From NCBI RefSeq assembly GCF_024124665.1, contig NZ_JAMXSB010000021.1, positions 1 through 44,772 on the forward strand: DNA of 44,772 bases. The letters are read 5' to 3'. The notes below the pieces were generated by a model that was not told the origin of the DNA, ran no database searches, and worked only from the letters and a program-made list of their open reading frames with translations. The DNA is from Pleionea sp. CnH1-48. Lineage in GTDB: Bacteria > Pseudomonadota > Gammaproteobacteria > Enterobacterales > Kangiellaceae. The position numbers were made by a program, and so were the translations under genes. Positions 1 through 9,416 of this stretch are shown here, in pieces (within the stretch, counting starts at the first letter, position 1; each line of letters starts with the position of its first letter).

Positions 1-1
1 T

Positions 2-88
2 ATTGCTCAATATATTCATCATTACAACCATGAACGTGGACATAGTTATAACCAATATTTAACGCCCGTAGATGCTGAAGCAGCATAA
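2..88 (+). CDS. IS3-like transposase, C-terminal end (partial, cut by window edge)
   Basis: The first reading frame entering the window gives 28 residues before a TAA stop, including YIHHYNHERGHSYNQYLTP. The pattern Y-x-x-x-YN-x-x-R-x-H-x-x-x-x-x-x-x-P is what integrase-core (rve) transposases of the IS3 group show just before their stop. Only the tail is visible, so whether the gene is intact upstream is unknown. It is followed within ten bases by a second, decayed transposase, which makes the left edge a mobile-element junction. Confidence 0.6.
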   Translation: MAQYIHHYNHERGHSYNQYLTPVDAEAA

Positions 89-97
89 GGTCTTTCA

Positions 98-440
98 ATG
101 TAGGTACGAAAATACTTGACCACTACATTTCGTATTACTACTGTATTTCCCATTGTGTCAAACGTGCTATTTTATGTGGGAGGATACGCTATAGACACTG
201 AAAGCAATGGGAATTCGGCAGGCTTGCCTGAGCTGCAGAAAGTGTTCTCAATTGAAATAGCTGCTTATGCTGTTATATCGAGTCATTATCATCTTGTTGT
301 ACGCCTAAATGATGAAGGTTTTGTTGATTGGGATGATCAAGAGGTCATTCATCGATAGGTTCGGCTGTTTTCTATACCCGCTATTGTTGAGCGATACTTA
401 GCTGGAGTCGCTACTGTAGGCCATGGTAAATTTCCCAAAA
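98..440 (+). pseudogene. Decayed REP-associated tyrosine transposase (RAYT), N-terminal half
   Basis: The remnant must be read in two frames. One frame gives VRKYL, then an adjacent frame gives YYCISHCVKRAILCG, the RAYT N-terminus. The first frame resumes with FSIEIAAYAVISSHYHLVV, which contains the HUH motif (H-Y-H) of Y1 transposases, then RLFSIPAIVERYLAG after an in-frame TAG where a Trp codon is expected. At least two frameshifts and two stop codons are present and the C-terminal half with the catalytic tyrosine is missing. It is dead. Similar relics lie at the other end of the window. Confidence 0.75.
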
Positions 441-464
441 AAAAGAAAGCTAAATAGGTTAGTT

Positions 465-932
465 ATGGATAAAGATTGCAATCAACTCGTATCATTTTTT
501 TTAAGAGCGTTGGGAGTGGTTCGTGCTTCCTTTCGTAGAGCCCAAATTAATGTGCAAAAACAGTCTGAAGTAAAATCAGTTGTTGTGAGTGTAAATCCAT
601 CTTATTCCGAGGAGTCAACTGAAACAGAGAATGACTATGCTCAGGATGGTGTAACACTGAATATTGCATTAGATGCTGATTTAAACTTAAAAGGGCCTGA
701 TGAACAGGATGGAATGGGGGTTTCCCTTTTGATAAGGAGATCTAATAACAATTGGATTGTAGAGGGGGAGATTGGTTGGTCAAGTAGTTATATTGGTTGG
801 GATCAATTTTACGAAAAAGAGCTAGTCCATCAAAATATAAGTGAGGTGATAGAGATGCTTCCACCATTTGTAGAGTCTCTTTTAGATGATTTTCAGGCAA
901 AATTAGCTGAGCACCTAAAAAGCGGAGATTGA
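465..932 (+). CDS. Hypothetical cytosolic protein (possible orphan immunity-type protein)
   Basis: I do not recognise this 155-residue protein. It is acidic and soluble, with no signal peptide or membrane segment, and has a short helical start, a beta-rich middle (GVSLLIRRSNNNWIVEGEIGW) and a helical tail. The start chosen has an AGG six bases upstream; an ATG 14 codons earlier lies on top of the transposase remnant and has no ribosome site. It sits between transposase debris and a terminator as a lone gene. Its size and placement resemble stand-alone immunity genes, but that is only inference. Confidence 0.5.
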   Translation: MDKDCNQLVSFFLRALGVVRASFRRAQINVQKQSEVKSVVVSVNPSYSEESTETENDYAQDGVTLNIALDADLNLKGPDEQDGMGVSLLIRRSNNNWIVEGEIGWSSSYIGWDQFYEKELVHQNISEVIEMLPPFVESLLDDFQAKLAEHLKSGD

Positions 933-1087
933 GAAAATAGAGATGGTATAGGATATTTATAAGGGAATAAAACAGTTTCTGAAAACCATCATTTTATTTG
1001 GTCATTATAGCTTGGACGAGTTCTATTGATATTTATCAAAAAGATGAGCTTGTTATTGGTTTCACTTGTCGAGTACTAAGCTCTGAC

Positions 1088-1114
1088 ACCCTCGGCCAAA
1101 AGGTCGAGGGTTTT
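1088..1114 (+). terminator. Rho-independent terminator
   Basis: A 10-bp stem (ACCCTCGGCC / GGTCGAGGGT, one G-T pair) with an AAAA loop is followed by TTTT. It lies downstream of the unknown gene and just beyond the end of the convergent secreted-protein gene. The T-run is on the plus side only. Confidence 0.75.
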
Positions 1115-1133
1115 CTCTATCTTTCTTTAATGT

Positions 1134-1790
1134 TTAATTAGACATCACATAATTAGCACCTAATAAGTACTCAATGTAATCTTCACCTACTTCTTCGATT
1201 AATTCACCAGCCATGCCATTTTTAAACACAGTCAGATCATAGGCGACGTTGTTGTCTACTAACCAGTTCATAAAGGCCATAAAGTTTAGAGTTACATTTT
1301 GGTCGTAGTTCATAAAGAACTGAGTTTTGGTGACTACGCTTTTAGCTGTCGCCAGTTGATATAAAGCCTGTAGGTTTTTCAGGTCAAAACCACTCTGTTG
1401 AAAATCTTCTTGCAGTCGTTTAATACTTGTATCGATCAATCCCGATAGCAAAATAAAACCCTGCTCGGTGATTGGCATTACAACAGCACCTGACAGCTGC
1501 ATGTTAACGGCTTCACGCATTTTTTCTATGGTGACAAGTGAAGTGTTAACCATCATCTGTCTTGCAATATCTCTAACTTCGCCATCGTTCTTGTGGAACT
1601 TATGGTTGGCATCATCGAACATATGTTTAACAAAGATAAGCTCATTGGTAAAGTCGTCATCACCTTTCAGACTTTCCATGCTTTCCAGAATGTCATCCAC
1701 ACTTTCAACCGTTGTGTTAGATGCTAGTAATGGTTGTGAAGCAAACAATATGCTAACTAAAGTACTCATCATCAAATTTTTAAAAGTCAT
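1134..1790 (-). CDS. Hypothetical secreted protein
   Basis: A 218-residue protein with a classical signal peptide (residues 1-23, ending SQPLLAS). The mature part is helical and acidic (VESVDDILESMESLKGDDD) and has no motif I recognise and no cysteine. The start is supported by AGGAAA a few bases upstream. It stands alone between the terminator described downstream and the 280-base gap that separates it from the upstream lipoprotein gene. Likely periplasmic; function unknown. Confidence 0.7.
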   Translation of the reverse strand: MTFKNLMMSTLVSILFASQPLLASNTTVESVDDILESMESLKGDDDFTNELIFVKHMFDDANHKFHKNDGEVRDIARQMMVNTSLVTIEKMREAVNMQLSGAVVMPITEQGFILLSGLIDTSIKRLQEDFQQSGFDLKNLQALYQLATAKSVVTKTQFFMNYDQNVTLNFMAFMNWLVDNNVAYDLTVFKNGMAGELIEEVGEDYIEYLLGANYVMSN

Positions 1791-1907
1791 ATTTTTTCCT
1801 GTTAATTATTGGTTTGTTATATGTTTTTGATGGAGGGTAGATTAAGTAGCAAATTAGGAGAGAATATGGAGGAAGAAATAAAAAGAAGAATTATCTATAG
1901 TTTATAT

Positions 1908-1925
1908 GAATCTCAACTTGAGTGT
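1908..1925. repeat. 18-base motif shared with the 20.66 kb intergenic region
   Basis: GAATCTCAACTTGAGTGT occurs here and again at 20658-20675. Its core CTCAACTTGAG is a perfect inverted repeat around a central C, as expected for a dimeric regulator site. Here it lies 118 bases upstream of the secreted-protein gene; the other copy lies upstream of the secreted alpha/beta hydrolase gene. It also falls inside a 29-codon open frame (1866-1955) that I do not trust as a gene. Confidence 0.4.
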
Positions 1926-2024
1926 TTCTGTTGGGTGGAATCGCTCTGTCAGTGACTTCCTATTTAAACAGTCATTCTTCTCTAGTCCATGGCAGACTTT
2001 TAGTCAGTGTCTATAAATAAGTGC

Positions 2025-2059
2025 AAGTGAGCCTTAGTTATAAAACGGGAGGCTCACTT
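2025..2059 (-). terminator. Probable terminator after the haem-motif lipoprotein gene
   Basis: Inverted repeat AAGTGAGCCT / AGGCTCACTT (10 bp) with a 15-base loop, directly downstream of the minus-strand lipoprotein gene. No clean T-run follows, so it may act as an mRNA-end stabiliser instead. Confidence 0.45.
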
Positions 2060-2071
2060 CTATATTAACGC

Positions 2072-4375
2072 TTAAAAGCTGACCGGATTATCATCGGGCA
2101 CTGGCGTTTCATTACCCACTCTTGGTGTCGGGAAACACCACTCTCTTTCACAAGTCGGTGCTTGAGCAACGGGCTTACACTGCAAGGTTAACTCACTGCG
2201 AGTATTAATGGATTGATCATTGGTTGTAATCACTGTAAGAGTTTCGGTGGTATTGATTGGTAACTTGATCGTTGCTTTGTTTGAACAAGCGAAACCAGTT
2301 TGTGCACTTCCTGTTGCTGTTTGAGTACCATTAACAAACACATGAGTGCCAAGCTGTGATAGTTTGTTGCTAAAGTCAGATAGTGACACCGAGCCTGTTT
2401 GAGTTTGCAACAATTCAAGCGAATGAATATTGTGACTGTTGCATTGAGTGGTTTGCTTAAGATACTGGCGAGGGTCGTTGACGTTGATACATCCACCGAT
2501 TTGAAAGCTGCAAAAGCCCGATTCTGCATCGTGATCGCAAGCGGGGTCACCATCATGACATTCGAGTTTGTTGTCAGAAATTCCTGTCGCACGAATAATT
2601 CGACGTGGTTGTTCAGTATGCCACTCAAATTGACAAGCGTTTGCATGATCGTTGGAACCTGGAATTAAAGAAGACAAATCAACTTGTGTAAGATCGGTTG
2701 GTTGATTCAGGGCAAGGTTGGAAATATTTCCTTCTGATTTATCATGAGGAGAATGACAACCACTGCAGGTTTGAACTTCTCCTGGTTTGACGGCATTCCA
2801 AAAACGTTCACGAATAATGACATTCCCCTGATTGTCGACAGTTTCCCAAAGTAACGGAACATTCGCTGGAACCTTAGCTGCAAAAGAACCATCGCTTGCA
2901 ACGGGGGCTCGACCTATTAACGCTGGATAAACCTGTCGGTAGCCTGGAAAGGCTGCGAAGGTGTAGTGAGAGGGCACCGCTTTATAGATATTGACGAAAG
3001 CGGCTTGATTTTCATTTTGTTCTGACTGAGGATCGTTGCCGTTTCTTTCGCGCAGGCGAACATCTTTGGTATTCAGAATGCCCCAGCTCACATCAGTACG
3101 AGCAGTGTCATTGAGTACGGGTGGTTTAGTTCGAGCAACTACTTCAACGGGCTCTAACTCCCACCATTCTGTGTTGTTAAAGATTAAAGTACGCTTGCCA
3201 TCATTTGAGAGTTTGTATAAACCAAAGTCGGGTACTTCGGGTCTGCTTTCATCGTCGCAACACAGATTTAATACCTGGCCTAGTGCAAAGCTCACGATAA
3301 AACCAGAGTCTTTCATTGGATAAGGATCTCGGTAACGGCCTTCACCATCAGGGATAGGATCTTCGAAACTGTAAGCAACTTGTGGTGTGATAAATTGTGG
3401 CTTGGCTGTCAGGCCATCAGCTTTGGGGTCGATAATAACAACGGCGCCCGCGCCCCAGGTTTCTGCTGTCGCCATCGTCGATACAATACGTCCTGTACCA
3501 TCGTATAATGGTCTTGCTTGTACAAAACCTCCTTTAAAGTCGGGCGGAAAATGAGCTCCAAATATAGGGTGAGCATCACTGTAACCGTTAGGTTTGGTTT
3601 CCCATAATAAAAAACGGCTGATATCTAAAGGATCAAAAGGATCTTCGGTATCCGCTTGAACCAGATCTGGAAAACGAATGGTTGCACTCCAACGAGTAAA
3701 AAGTATTTTCCCTGATTCGCTGATGGTTGGTGTCATATCACCACCGGGATCGGAGGTCATCATAAAAGGCTGAGAACCATCGGCGTTCATAATGTAGAGA
3801 TAACCGACAGGGTGTTGTTCGTAGGGATCTAAAACCTTGCCTCGGTCGGAGGCAAATACGATACGACCATCCGGTAAATAAGCGGGTTCTGTCTCATTGT
3901 GAGTGGTATGAGTGATACGTTTTAGACCGCTGCCATCGACGTTTATCTCGTAGATTTGCCATAAGCCATATTCGCCAAGCTTCATCGAAAAAATAACTTT
4001 GCGGCCATCCCAGGAAACTTCTGGGTTTCTTACGGCAGCATTGGTTTTTTGAGTCAGGTTGACGGGCTGATTGGAACCTGGGTCCAGTCGGAACAGATTA
4101 CCGCCTATGGGTTGATCAGCGGGTGGGTTGTCACCCAAAAAATTGCCATGAATATCATTAATTTGAAACTCACCTGCAATGCTTTTCTTTTGTTGTACGT
4201 AGATAATCGGATTTTTAAATAGGCTATCGTTGTTTCCACCATTACCTGGATTTCCATTGTCTGGGGGAGGAGGGGGAGTGGCTGTTTGATTGTCTTCTGA
4301 TGCTCCTCCACATCCCGCCATCAAAGAAGTGGTTAATAATATTGAGATACAATAAAGTCGACACATTGATTTCAT
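2072..4375 (-). CDS. TolB/PD40 beta-propeller lipoprotein with one haem c motif (hydrazine-synthase-alpha-like)
   Basis: A 767-residue lipoprotein: signal peptide with lipobox LMAGC, a proline/glycine/asparagine linker, then WD40-like PD40 blades (DGRKVIFSMK, DGRIVFASDRG, SGKILFTRW). A single CxxCH haem-attachment motif (C537-S-G-C540-H541, context CSGCHSPHDK) follows, and a cysteine-rich C-terminal domain closes the protein. The blade plus CSCH arrangement matches proteins annotated as having the hydrazine synthase alpha-subunit middle domain; here that is a fold relation, since no other anammox-type gene is nearby. Probably a periplasm-facing lipoprotein that may bind c-type haem. It is divergent from the CadC-like regulator, whose sensor is also a beta-propeller. 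Confidence 0.75.
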   Translation of the reverse strand: MKSMCRLYCISILLTTSLMAGCGGASEDNQTATPPPPPDNGNPGNGGNNDSLFKNPIIYVQQKKSIAGEFQINDIHGNFLGDNPPADQPIGGNLFRLDPGSNQPVNLTQKTNAAVRNPEVSWDGRKVIFSMKLGEYGLWQIYEINVDGSGLKRITHTTHNETEPAYLPDGRIVFASDRGKVLDPYEQHPVGYLYIMNADGSQPFMMTSDPGGDMTPTISESGKILFTRWSATIRFPDLVQADTEDPFDPLDISRFLLWETKPNGYSDAHPIFGAHFPPDFKGGFVQARPLYDGTGRIVSTMATAETWGAGAVVIIDPKADGLTAKPQFITPQVAYSFEDPIPDGEGRYRDPYPMKDSGFIVSFALGQVLNLCCDDESRPEVPDFGLYKLSNDGKRTLIFNNTEWWELEPVEVVARTKPPVLNDTARTDVSWGILNTKDVRLRERNGNDPQSEQNENQAAFVNIYKAVPSHYTFAAFPGYRQVYPALIGRAPVASDGSFAAKVPANVPLLWETVDNQGNVIIRERFWNAVKPGEVQTCSGCHSPHDKSEGNISNLALNQPTDLTQVDLSSLIPGSNDHANACQFEWHTEQPRRIIRATGISDNKLECHDGDPACDHDAESGFCSFQIGGCINVNDPRQYLKQTTQCNSHNIHSLELLQTQTGSVSLSDFSNKLSQLGTHVFVNGTQTATGSAQTGFACSNKATIKLPINTTETLTVITTNDQSINTRSELTLQCKPVAQAPTCEREWCFPTPRVGNETPVPDDNPVSF

Positions 4376-4807
4376 GCAAATAGCTCCTAAAGAAAGGCCG
4401 TATGATAGTGAAGACGGAGCTATGGTGGAGCTGAGGAATAAAGTTGACGAAAATAGCTAACGGATGAGACTTGGCTCACATAGTTTAGGGCTAGATATCT
4501 TGCATGGATTCTCTAAATTTTATTAAGTCTCGAGCTTCGCTAATATGAGGTTCATAGAGATCATTTTCCAACTCTTTGACTCACTTCTATTCGTTAGTCT
4601 GGACTATTCGTGTTGTGTTATAGCTCTCATTGCAACCACTATTAGGCCTTTGCCAGAAGAGCTCGATAGAGCATATTATCATAGTGACACTCACAGAGGG
4701 GATTCACCCACCTGATATTGGCTGGAGGTTTTCAGGTTGAGTAAATCACGATACTATAACCCCATTCCATCTAGAATAGACCGAGTTGGTCATTACCTTA
4801 GAAATCT
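4376..4807. other. Divergent intergenic region (432 bases)
   Basis: This gap must hold the promoters of the lipoprotein gene and the CadC-like regulator. I see AT-rich tracts and a TATAAC hexamer near 4752, but no convincing -35/-10 pair, operator dyad, small gene or mobile remnant. Confidence 0.5.
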
Positions 4808-6838
4808 ATGGGTCCTTATCGAATTAATCAATGGTGCGTTTATCCGTCTCGCTGCGAACTTGTTCGAGTTGAGTCAGGAGAAACACTGCAGTTAGAGCCG
4901 CAACTGATGAGCTTGTTGTCGCTTTTGGTGAGTCACCAGAACGATGTGGTGAGTCGAGAGCAGTTGGCTGATGAAGTTTGGCCTGAGCAGGTGATTGAAG
5001 ATAATACCATTAGCCGAGCGGTAACACGCTTACGCAAAGCGCTGGACGATGACTACCGAGATCCTATCTATATTAAGACCGTACCCAAACGTGGCTATCG
5101 GCTGGTTGCTAAGGTTGAAGATATTCGTGAAGAAGATTCCAAAGAAGCTTCCGCGCAAAATGAGCCAAAGGCAACGTCGAAAAGCCCAATGTTGATTGCT
5201 GTGTTTTTAAGCATTCTTATTTTGGGTAGTTTCTGGTGGAGTGCTGATAACACAGAGTCAAAAGAAACACTTTATGATACCCGTCCACTCACCAGTGAAA
5301 CTGGACAGGAGTACCATCCCAGCTTCTCGGTGGATGGAAAACACTTTGTTTATGTAGGGCATAAACAGCAACAACCCTGGCTATTTTTGTCAGAGCGACA
5401 ACAGAGTGGACCAATGGCTCTAGTTCCTCTTAAAGATTCAAATGCAAAGCCACAGTGGTCTCCTACCGAATCTGCGGTGGTTTATAGTGAAGGTACTGAC
5501 AATAGTTGCTGGGTGAAGCTTGTTACTTTGTTGTTTGAAACTCAGCCTTTAGTAGAGCCCTTATTTGAGTGTTCTGTTGATATTCAAGCGAACCCCGTTT
5601 GGGCGCCTCAAGGTACTGGAGTTTATTGGATTGGTCACAGTGCAGATCATCAAGTCAGGCTCTTTTATTTTGATATCAAAACCAAACAATCAAAAGTTGT
5701 TGAGGTGCCTACAGAAGGTTTCAATCTGCTGTACTTCATACCGGAGCGACAAGGAAAGTTAGGCGCTTTTTTGTTGAGTGATGATAAAGCGAAACATTTT
5801 ATTCGTGTTGTTAATATGGATGACCTTAGCAGGATTGCTGACTTACCTGTTTCATCAAATGTAAGACAGTTTGACTGGCATCATCAAGGCGACTCTTTCG
5901 TCCATATTGGTCAGCATCCTTCTCATAAAATCATTCGTCATTATCTTACTGGCGAGCAGAGCACCTTAACAGCGTCAGGCATGAGTTATTTAAATGAAGT
6001 GGTTAGAGTCGGTAACACTCAAAGCTTCGCTATGACCAGTCAGATTGTCGACAGGGATATAGTAGAAATAAATGGCAACAATCAACGCTATATGATCAAC
6101 TCGTCTTACCCTGATTACAACGCGGTATTGTCCCACGATGGCAAGACGTTGGCTTTTGCTTCCAAGCGCAGCGGTAAAGCTCAGATCTGGTTAAAAGATA
6201 ATGAAGATGGGCGCTTGACTCAGCTGAGTCAGTTTGACGAATCATTTTATATCTATGACATTCGTTGGTCGCCAGATAATGAGCAACTATTGGTTCGAGC
6301 CAATCAACAAGTTCATATTTACTCAATTGCGTCTGGTTCTGCTAAGGTTCTTGCTTTAGAGCATCAACAACCTCGATATATACAGTGGCTCGATAAAGAC
6401 CGTATTACTTACATTTATCGTAAAGAGCAGCAGACTTTTCTCTATCAATTTAAATTGTCTAGTAAGGAAACTTCACTGTTAAAAAACGGGGTGTCTCTTG
6501 CTTATTATGATAAGCGCTCAGAGCTCTGGTACTATTCTTTAGTTGGCGACAACAAAGTTCAGCCCTATAAAGATGGGGAACCTTTAAGCGAAGTTTTTTA
6601 TCAGGCTCCAGAAGACTCCGAGCTACGACATTGGGCTATGAAGGAGGAGAGTTTGTTTGTTGTTGAACGAATCAAGAGCTCTCAAACTGAGAGGTTGGTC
6701 AGTTATCGCAATGGACATCGTAAAATACTTTATTCTGGTACTCGAATTGGAGCCTTTGAGCCATTAGGGATTGATAAAGTCATTGTGACGGTTGTATCGA
6801 GTGATGAATCCAACTTGATCGAATTAGTGGCTCAATAA
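4808..6838 (+). CDS. CadC/ToxR-like membrane transcriptional regulator with TolB-like propeller sensor
   Basis: A 676-residue one-component regulator. Residues about 5-102 form an OmpR-type winged helix (TISRAVTRLRKALDDD, then YIKTVPKRGYRLVAKV). One membrane span lies at about 127-145 (PMLIAVFLSILILGSFWW). The remainder is a periplasmic PD40/TolB-like beta-propeller (YHPSFSVDGKHFVYVG, YNAVLSHDGKTLAFASKRSG). By family, the cytoplasmic domain binds DNA while the periplasmic domain senses a ligand or protein. Neighbours suggest the divergent lipoprotein and the convergent DUF5916 protein as targets, which is inference. No strong ribosome site precedes the ATG. Confidence 0.85.
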   Translation: MGPYRINQWCVYPSRCELVRVESGETLQLEPQLMSLLSLLVSHQNDVVSREQLADEVWPEQVIEDNTISRAVTRLRKALDDDYRDPIYIKTVPKRGYRLVAKVEDIREEDSKEASAQNEPKATSKSPMLIAVFLSILILGSFWWSADNTESKETLYDTRPLTSETGQEYHPSFSVDGKHFVYVGHKQQQPWLFLSERQQSGPMALVPLKDSNAKPQWSPTESAVVYSEGTDNSCWVKLVTLLFETQPLVEPLFECSVDIQANPVWAPQGTGVYWIGHSADHQVRLFYFDIKTKQSKVVEVPTEGFNLLYFIPERQGKLGAFLLSDDKAKHFIRVVNMDDLSRIADLPVSSNVRQFDWHHQGDSFVHIGQHPSHKIIRHYLTGEQSTLTASGMSYLNEVVRVGNTQSFAMTSQIVDRDIVEINGNNQRYMINSSYPDYNAVLSHDGKTLAFASKRSGKAQIWLKDNEDGRLTQLSQFDESFYIYDIRWSPDNEQLLVRANQQVHIYSIASGSAKVLALEHQQPRYIQWLDKDRITYIYRKEQQTFLYQFKLSSKETSLLKNGVSLAYYDKRSELWYYSLVGDNKVQPYKDGEPLSEVFYQAPEDSELRHWAMKEESLFVVERIKSSQTERLVSYRNGHRKILYSGTRIGAFEPLGIDKVIVTVVSSDESNLIELVAQ

Positions 6839-6861
6839 AACCATTGAGCCACTGATCTTTT
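6826..6861 (+). terminator. Terminator overlapping the regulator stop codon
   Basis: Perfect 11-bp stem AGTGGCTCAAT / ATTGAGCCACT with a six-base loop, then TTTT. The TAA stop of the regulator lies at the stem-loop border. It also sits three bases past the end of the convergent DUF5916 gene. Confidence 0.75.
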
Positions 6862-6863
6862 AC

Positions 6864-9161
6864 TTAAAATTGATATCGTATTTTGGCCACTAGTCGGTCT
6901 TCATCAGGATTGGGTTCTGTAGAATGAAAGAGATCACTAAAGGATAATGATAAATCCTGTTCACTGATAAATCGATTACGTAGGTAGACCAGATAGAAAT
7001 CTGAGAGTGGTGCAAAACGGTATCGATAACGCAGCTGAAGAGCCGACTGGCTATGAATGAAGTTGTCTGGAGCAGCGTTAGTCGCTTGCAACTCTCCAGA
7101 TGCTCCGACTGCAAATGTTTGCTGGCCTTTGCTCTTTAAACCATACCATTGAAAGGTTGCAGCGATATCAGAATGCTGATTGATCTTGGCAACCCATTTT
7201 GTATTTAACTTGTTAAAACGTCGATGATATTGATTGAGTTCTCCATCGCTATTGCCCAATAGCCAATCGTCACTGTCAATATAAGTATAAGTTGCATCTA
7301 AGCGAAAGGTGTCGGAAAAGTAAATCTTACTATCAAAGATCCATTTTTTTGCATACTCACTGACTCCTTCTTGATAGTAATAGGCATCAACAGAGTAAGA
7401 AAAATCTGCTGGAGACGGCGAAGCATAGCGCAATCGGATCTTTTTGCGGGAAGGCAATTGAACACTACCATGCCCGCGACTAATTAAATCATCAGTGCCT
7501 TCGTTTTGATAATTAAGTGAGACTAAAAAGAAGTCTTTGGATTTTAATTGAAGCGCACTTGTAAACTCTGCACTCCAGGGCAGAGTTTCTCCTTGCGTAT
7601 TGTTGGAGTAAGTCAATTTGCCTTGATAGTAAAGTCGGCGCAGTAGGCTTTGTGGTGTGAATCGGTAGTCGTTGTATTTGGAAGTCAGGCGAGTGAGCCA
7701 TAGGTTATTTCTGGCAAGGTATCCCAGGTCATTGAGTTCAAGGTTTTCGTCAAAGTAGCTCAGCTCAAATAGATTCTCGAAGGTGCGTTGAGGACGATAA
7801 CTCGCACTAATGGTTGCACCAAGCCCTGTGTTGTTGCTCGTTGCGTCTGTCTGGCTATTGTTAGGCTGACTAATTTTAGAGCCAATGATATTAGCAAACA
7901 ATTTAGTTTGTGGTGAGAAGGTATGATTAATGTCAAAGTTAGTTGTGATGGCTTCGCGGTCAAGAGTAGGGTTATTTACCCAGTTAATTAACTGACCGAA
8001 GTTTGTCTGGTCTTTAGAATGCAACCAACGAGCACTTAAAAAGGTTTTGCCTTCTGAATCCGGTAGATCATCTTCTTGGGCAAAGAAGATTCCCAAGTCA
8101 GTAAACTCAAAGGCTGTTAGAGACTTTAGCGCCAGATCCACATCATGGATTTGACCACTGCCACCGTCAGAAAGTCCGCCGATACGTCGAGTATTAAACA
8201 GGCGCAAATTTTCTGGCCCTCTAATATCAAACAAGCTTTGGTTTTCGGTAAAGAAAGGGCGCTTGTCGGTTCGTAATGTTTCTATCGTAGAAAAATTAAC
8301 AATGAGTTCATCACTTTCTACCTGGCCAAAGTCTGGATTGATGGTGGCTATAAATTGTTGGGCTGCATTTGGCTTCCAGATAAAATCCAGACCTGCATCC
8401 CATTGCTGGCTGCTTTTTGTTCGGTCATGTTCGGTGGCTAAGTATCCATTGGCCGAAATAGATTGAGCACTCTGAAAATCGATGCTGACGGGCGCGTATT
8501 CGTAAGTGAAATTAGGACGACCGCGATTGGTATCTGGAAAAGAATAGGCTTCGCTGGCAAAGACATTATTGCGTTGAAAGTACACCCGAATATTACGTTG
8601 GTTGTTGGCTTCGGCAGATTGTGATTTATAAGTTGCAATAGACCATGGAATAAAAAATTCGCTGTACCAGTTATTTTCGTCTTCTGAGACGGCGGATGTC
8701 CAAGGGCCATCCCAATCTCGGTTGCTGTTGTTGCCGCGGCTGTAAGTACCATCCATGGTGCCGCCACCAAGAGTGGCTACAAATTCGTAGGCGGTATTGC
8801 CATCACCGTTAAAATCAATAAACACCATATTAAAGTCTGCACTGGTGTATTGGTCATGACCGCTGTAGCGTCGTGAACGAGCTGCAAAAGGTTGTTGATT
8901 GACAAAGGCCACATAAATGCCCTCTTTACGAGTGAGCAAAAGGGTTTTTGTTGCCATTTTTGGAGACTGACCTGTGTTAGGAAAACTCTGCACAAACTCA
9001 GTAAACACTTGGGCGTTTTGCCACTCGGCCTCGTCTAATTTTCCATCAACTATCATGGTGTGACCAGGAAGAGCAGCGGTCGCAAATACCGTAAAAACAA
9101 ACAGTCTATTCCTTATTAAGGTTAGACAGTTTTTAACACTATCGATGGTTTTAACTAACAT
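6864..9161 (-). CDS. DUF5916 outer-membrane protein with CBM9-like N-terminal domain
   Basis: A 765-residue exported protein. After an uncleaved-looking leader (RLFVFTVFATAALPGHT) comes a CBM9-like beta-sandwich (VDGKLDEAEWQNAQVFTEF, later EFFIPWSIATY). The long DUF5916 segment follows (FSTIETLRTDKRPFFTENQ, a family hallmark), running to a C-terminal KIRYQF typical of outer-membrane barrels. I chose the internal ATG that puts the hydrophobic leader at the N-terminus; an ATG 24 codons earlier adds a non-signal-like stretch. Function is not known for the family. It converges with the CadC-like regulator. Confidence 0.8.
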   Translation of the reverse strand: MLVKTIDSVKNCLTLIRNRLFVFTVFATAALPGHTMIVDGKLDEAEWQNAQVFTEFVQSFPNTGQSPKMATKTLLLTRKEGIYVAFVNQQPFAARSRRYSGHDQYTSADFNMVFIDFNGDGNTAYEFVATLGGGTMDGTYSRGNNSNRDWDGPWTSAVSEDENNWYSEFFIPWSIATYKSQSAEANNQRNIRVYFQRNNVFASEAYSFPDTNRGRPNFTYEYAPVSIDFQSAQSISANGYLATEHDRTKSSQQWDAGLDFIWKPNAAQQFIATINPDFGQVESDELIVNFSTIETLRTDKRPFFTENQSLFDIRGPENLRLFNTRRIGGLSDGGSGQIHDVDLALKSLTAFEFTDLGIFFAQEDDLPDSEGKTFLSARWLHSKDQTNFGQLINWVNNPTLDREAITTNFDINHTFSPQTKLFANIIGSKISQPNNSQTDATSNNTGLGATISASYRPQRTFENLFELSYFDENLELNDLGYLARNNLWLTRLTSKYNDYRFTPQSLLRRLYYQGKLTYSNNTQGETLPWSAEFTSALQLKSKDFFLVSLNYQNEGTDDLISRGHGSVQLPSRKKIRLRYASPSPADFSYSVDAYYYQEGVSEYAKKWIFDSKIYFSDTFRLDATYTYIDSDDWLLGNSDGELNQYHRRFNKLNTKWVAKINQHSDIAATFQWYGLKSKGQQTFAVGASGELQATNAAPDNFIHSQSALQLRYRYRFAPLSDFYLVYLRNRFISEQDLSLSFSDLFHSTEPNPDEDRLVAKIRYQF

Positions 9162-9368
9162 ATTGGATTCTCTTAAAGCGGATATTTTGTAGCTGCAAAT
9201 GCTCGCAAATAACTCATAAAAAGAGGTGACCAAGTTGTGACAGAGGATGGACCAACAGCTGAAAGAAATAAAAGCTCAATAAGATCAATGGATTACAAAG
9301 GCTGTTTGAAAACTCTTCAAAAATGGAATTTAAAAGAGAGGTGGGCAAAAAATAGTCGTTGAGTTGAC

Positions 9369-9408
9369 GCTCTAGGCCACTCGGTGTCGAAGCTGAGTGG
9401 CCTAGAGC
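9369..9408 (-). terminator. Strong hairpin terminator of the fec/metallo-beta-lactamase operon
   Basis: Perfect 14-bp inverted repeat GCTCTAGGCCACTC / GAGTGGCCTAGAGC with a 12-base loop, nine bases past the metallo-beta-lactamase stop. On the minus strand a T6 run follows about 15 bases later, rather far for a canonical terminator; mRNA 3'-end protection is an alternative. Confidence 0.65.
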
Positions 9409-9416
9409 TATTGAAG

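Noticed and set aside
950-1136. Open frame of about 52 codons (DIYQKDELVIGFTC...)
   Set aside because: It lacks a start codon and reads straight through the rho-independent terminator.
1468-1830. 120-codon open frame opposite the secreted-protein gene
   Set aside because: Antisense to a gene with a clear signal peptide and ribosome site; its translation shows no family pattern.
1866-1955. 29-codon open frame with an AGGAG-like site
   Set aside because: It runs through an 18-base motif that is noncoding elsewhere, is very short, and has no recognisable features; kept only as a note.
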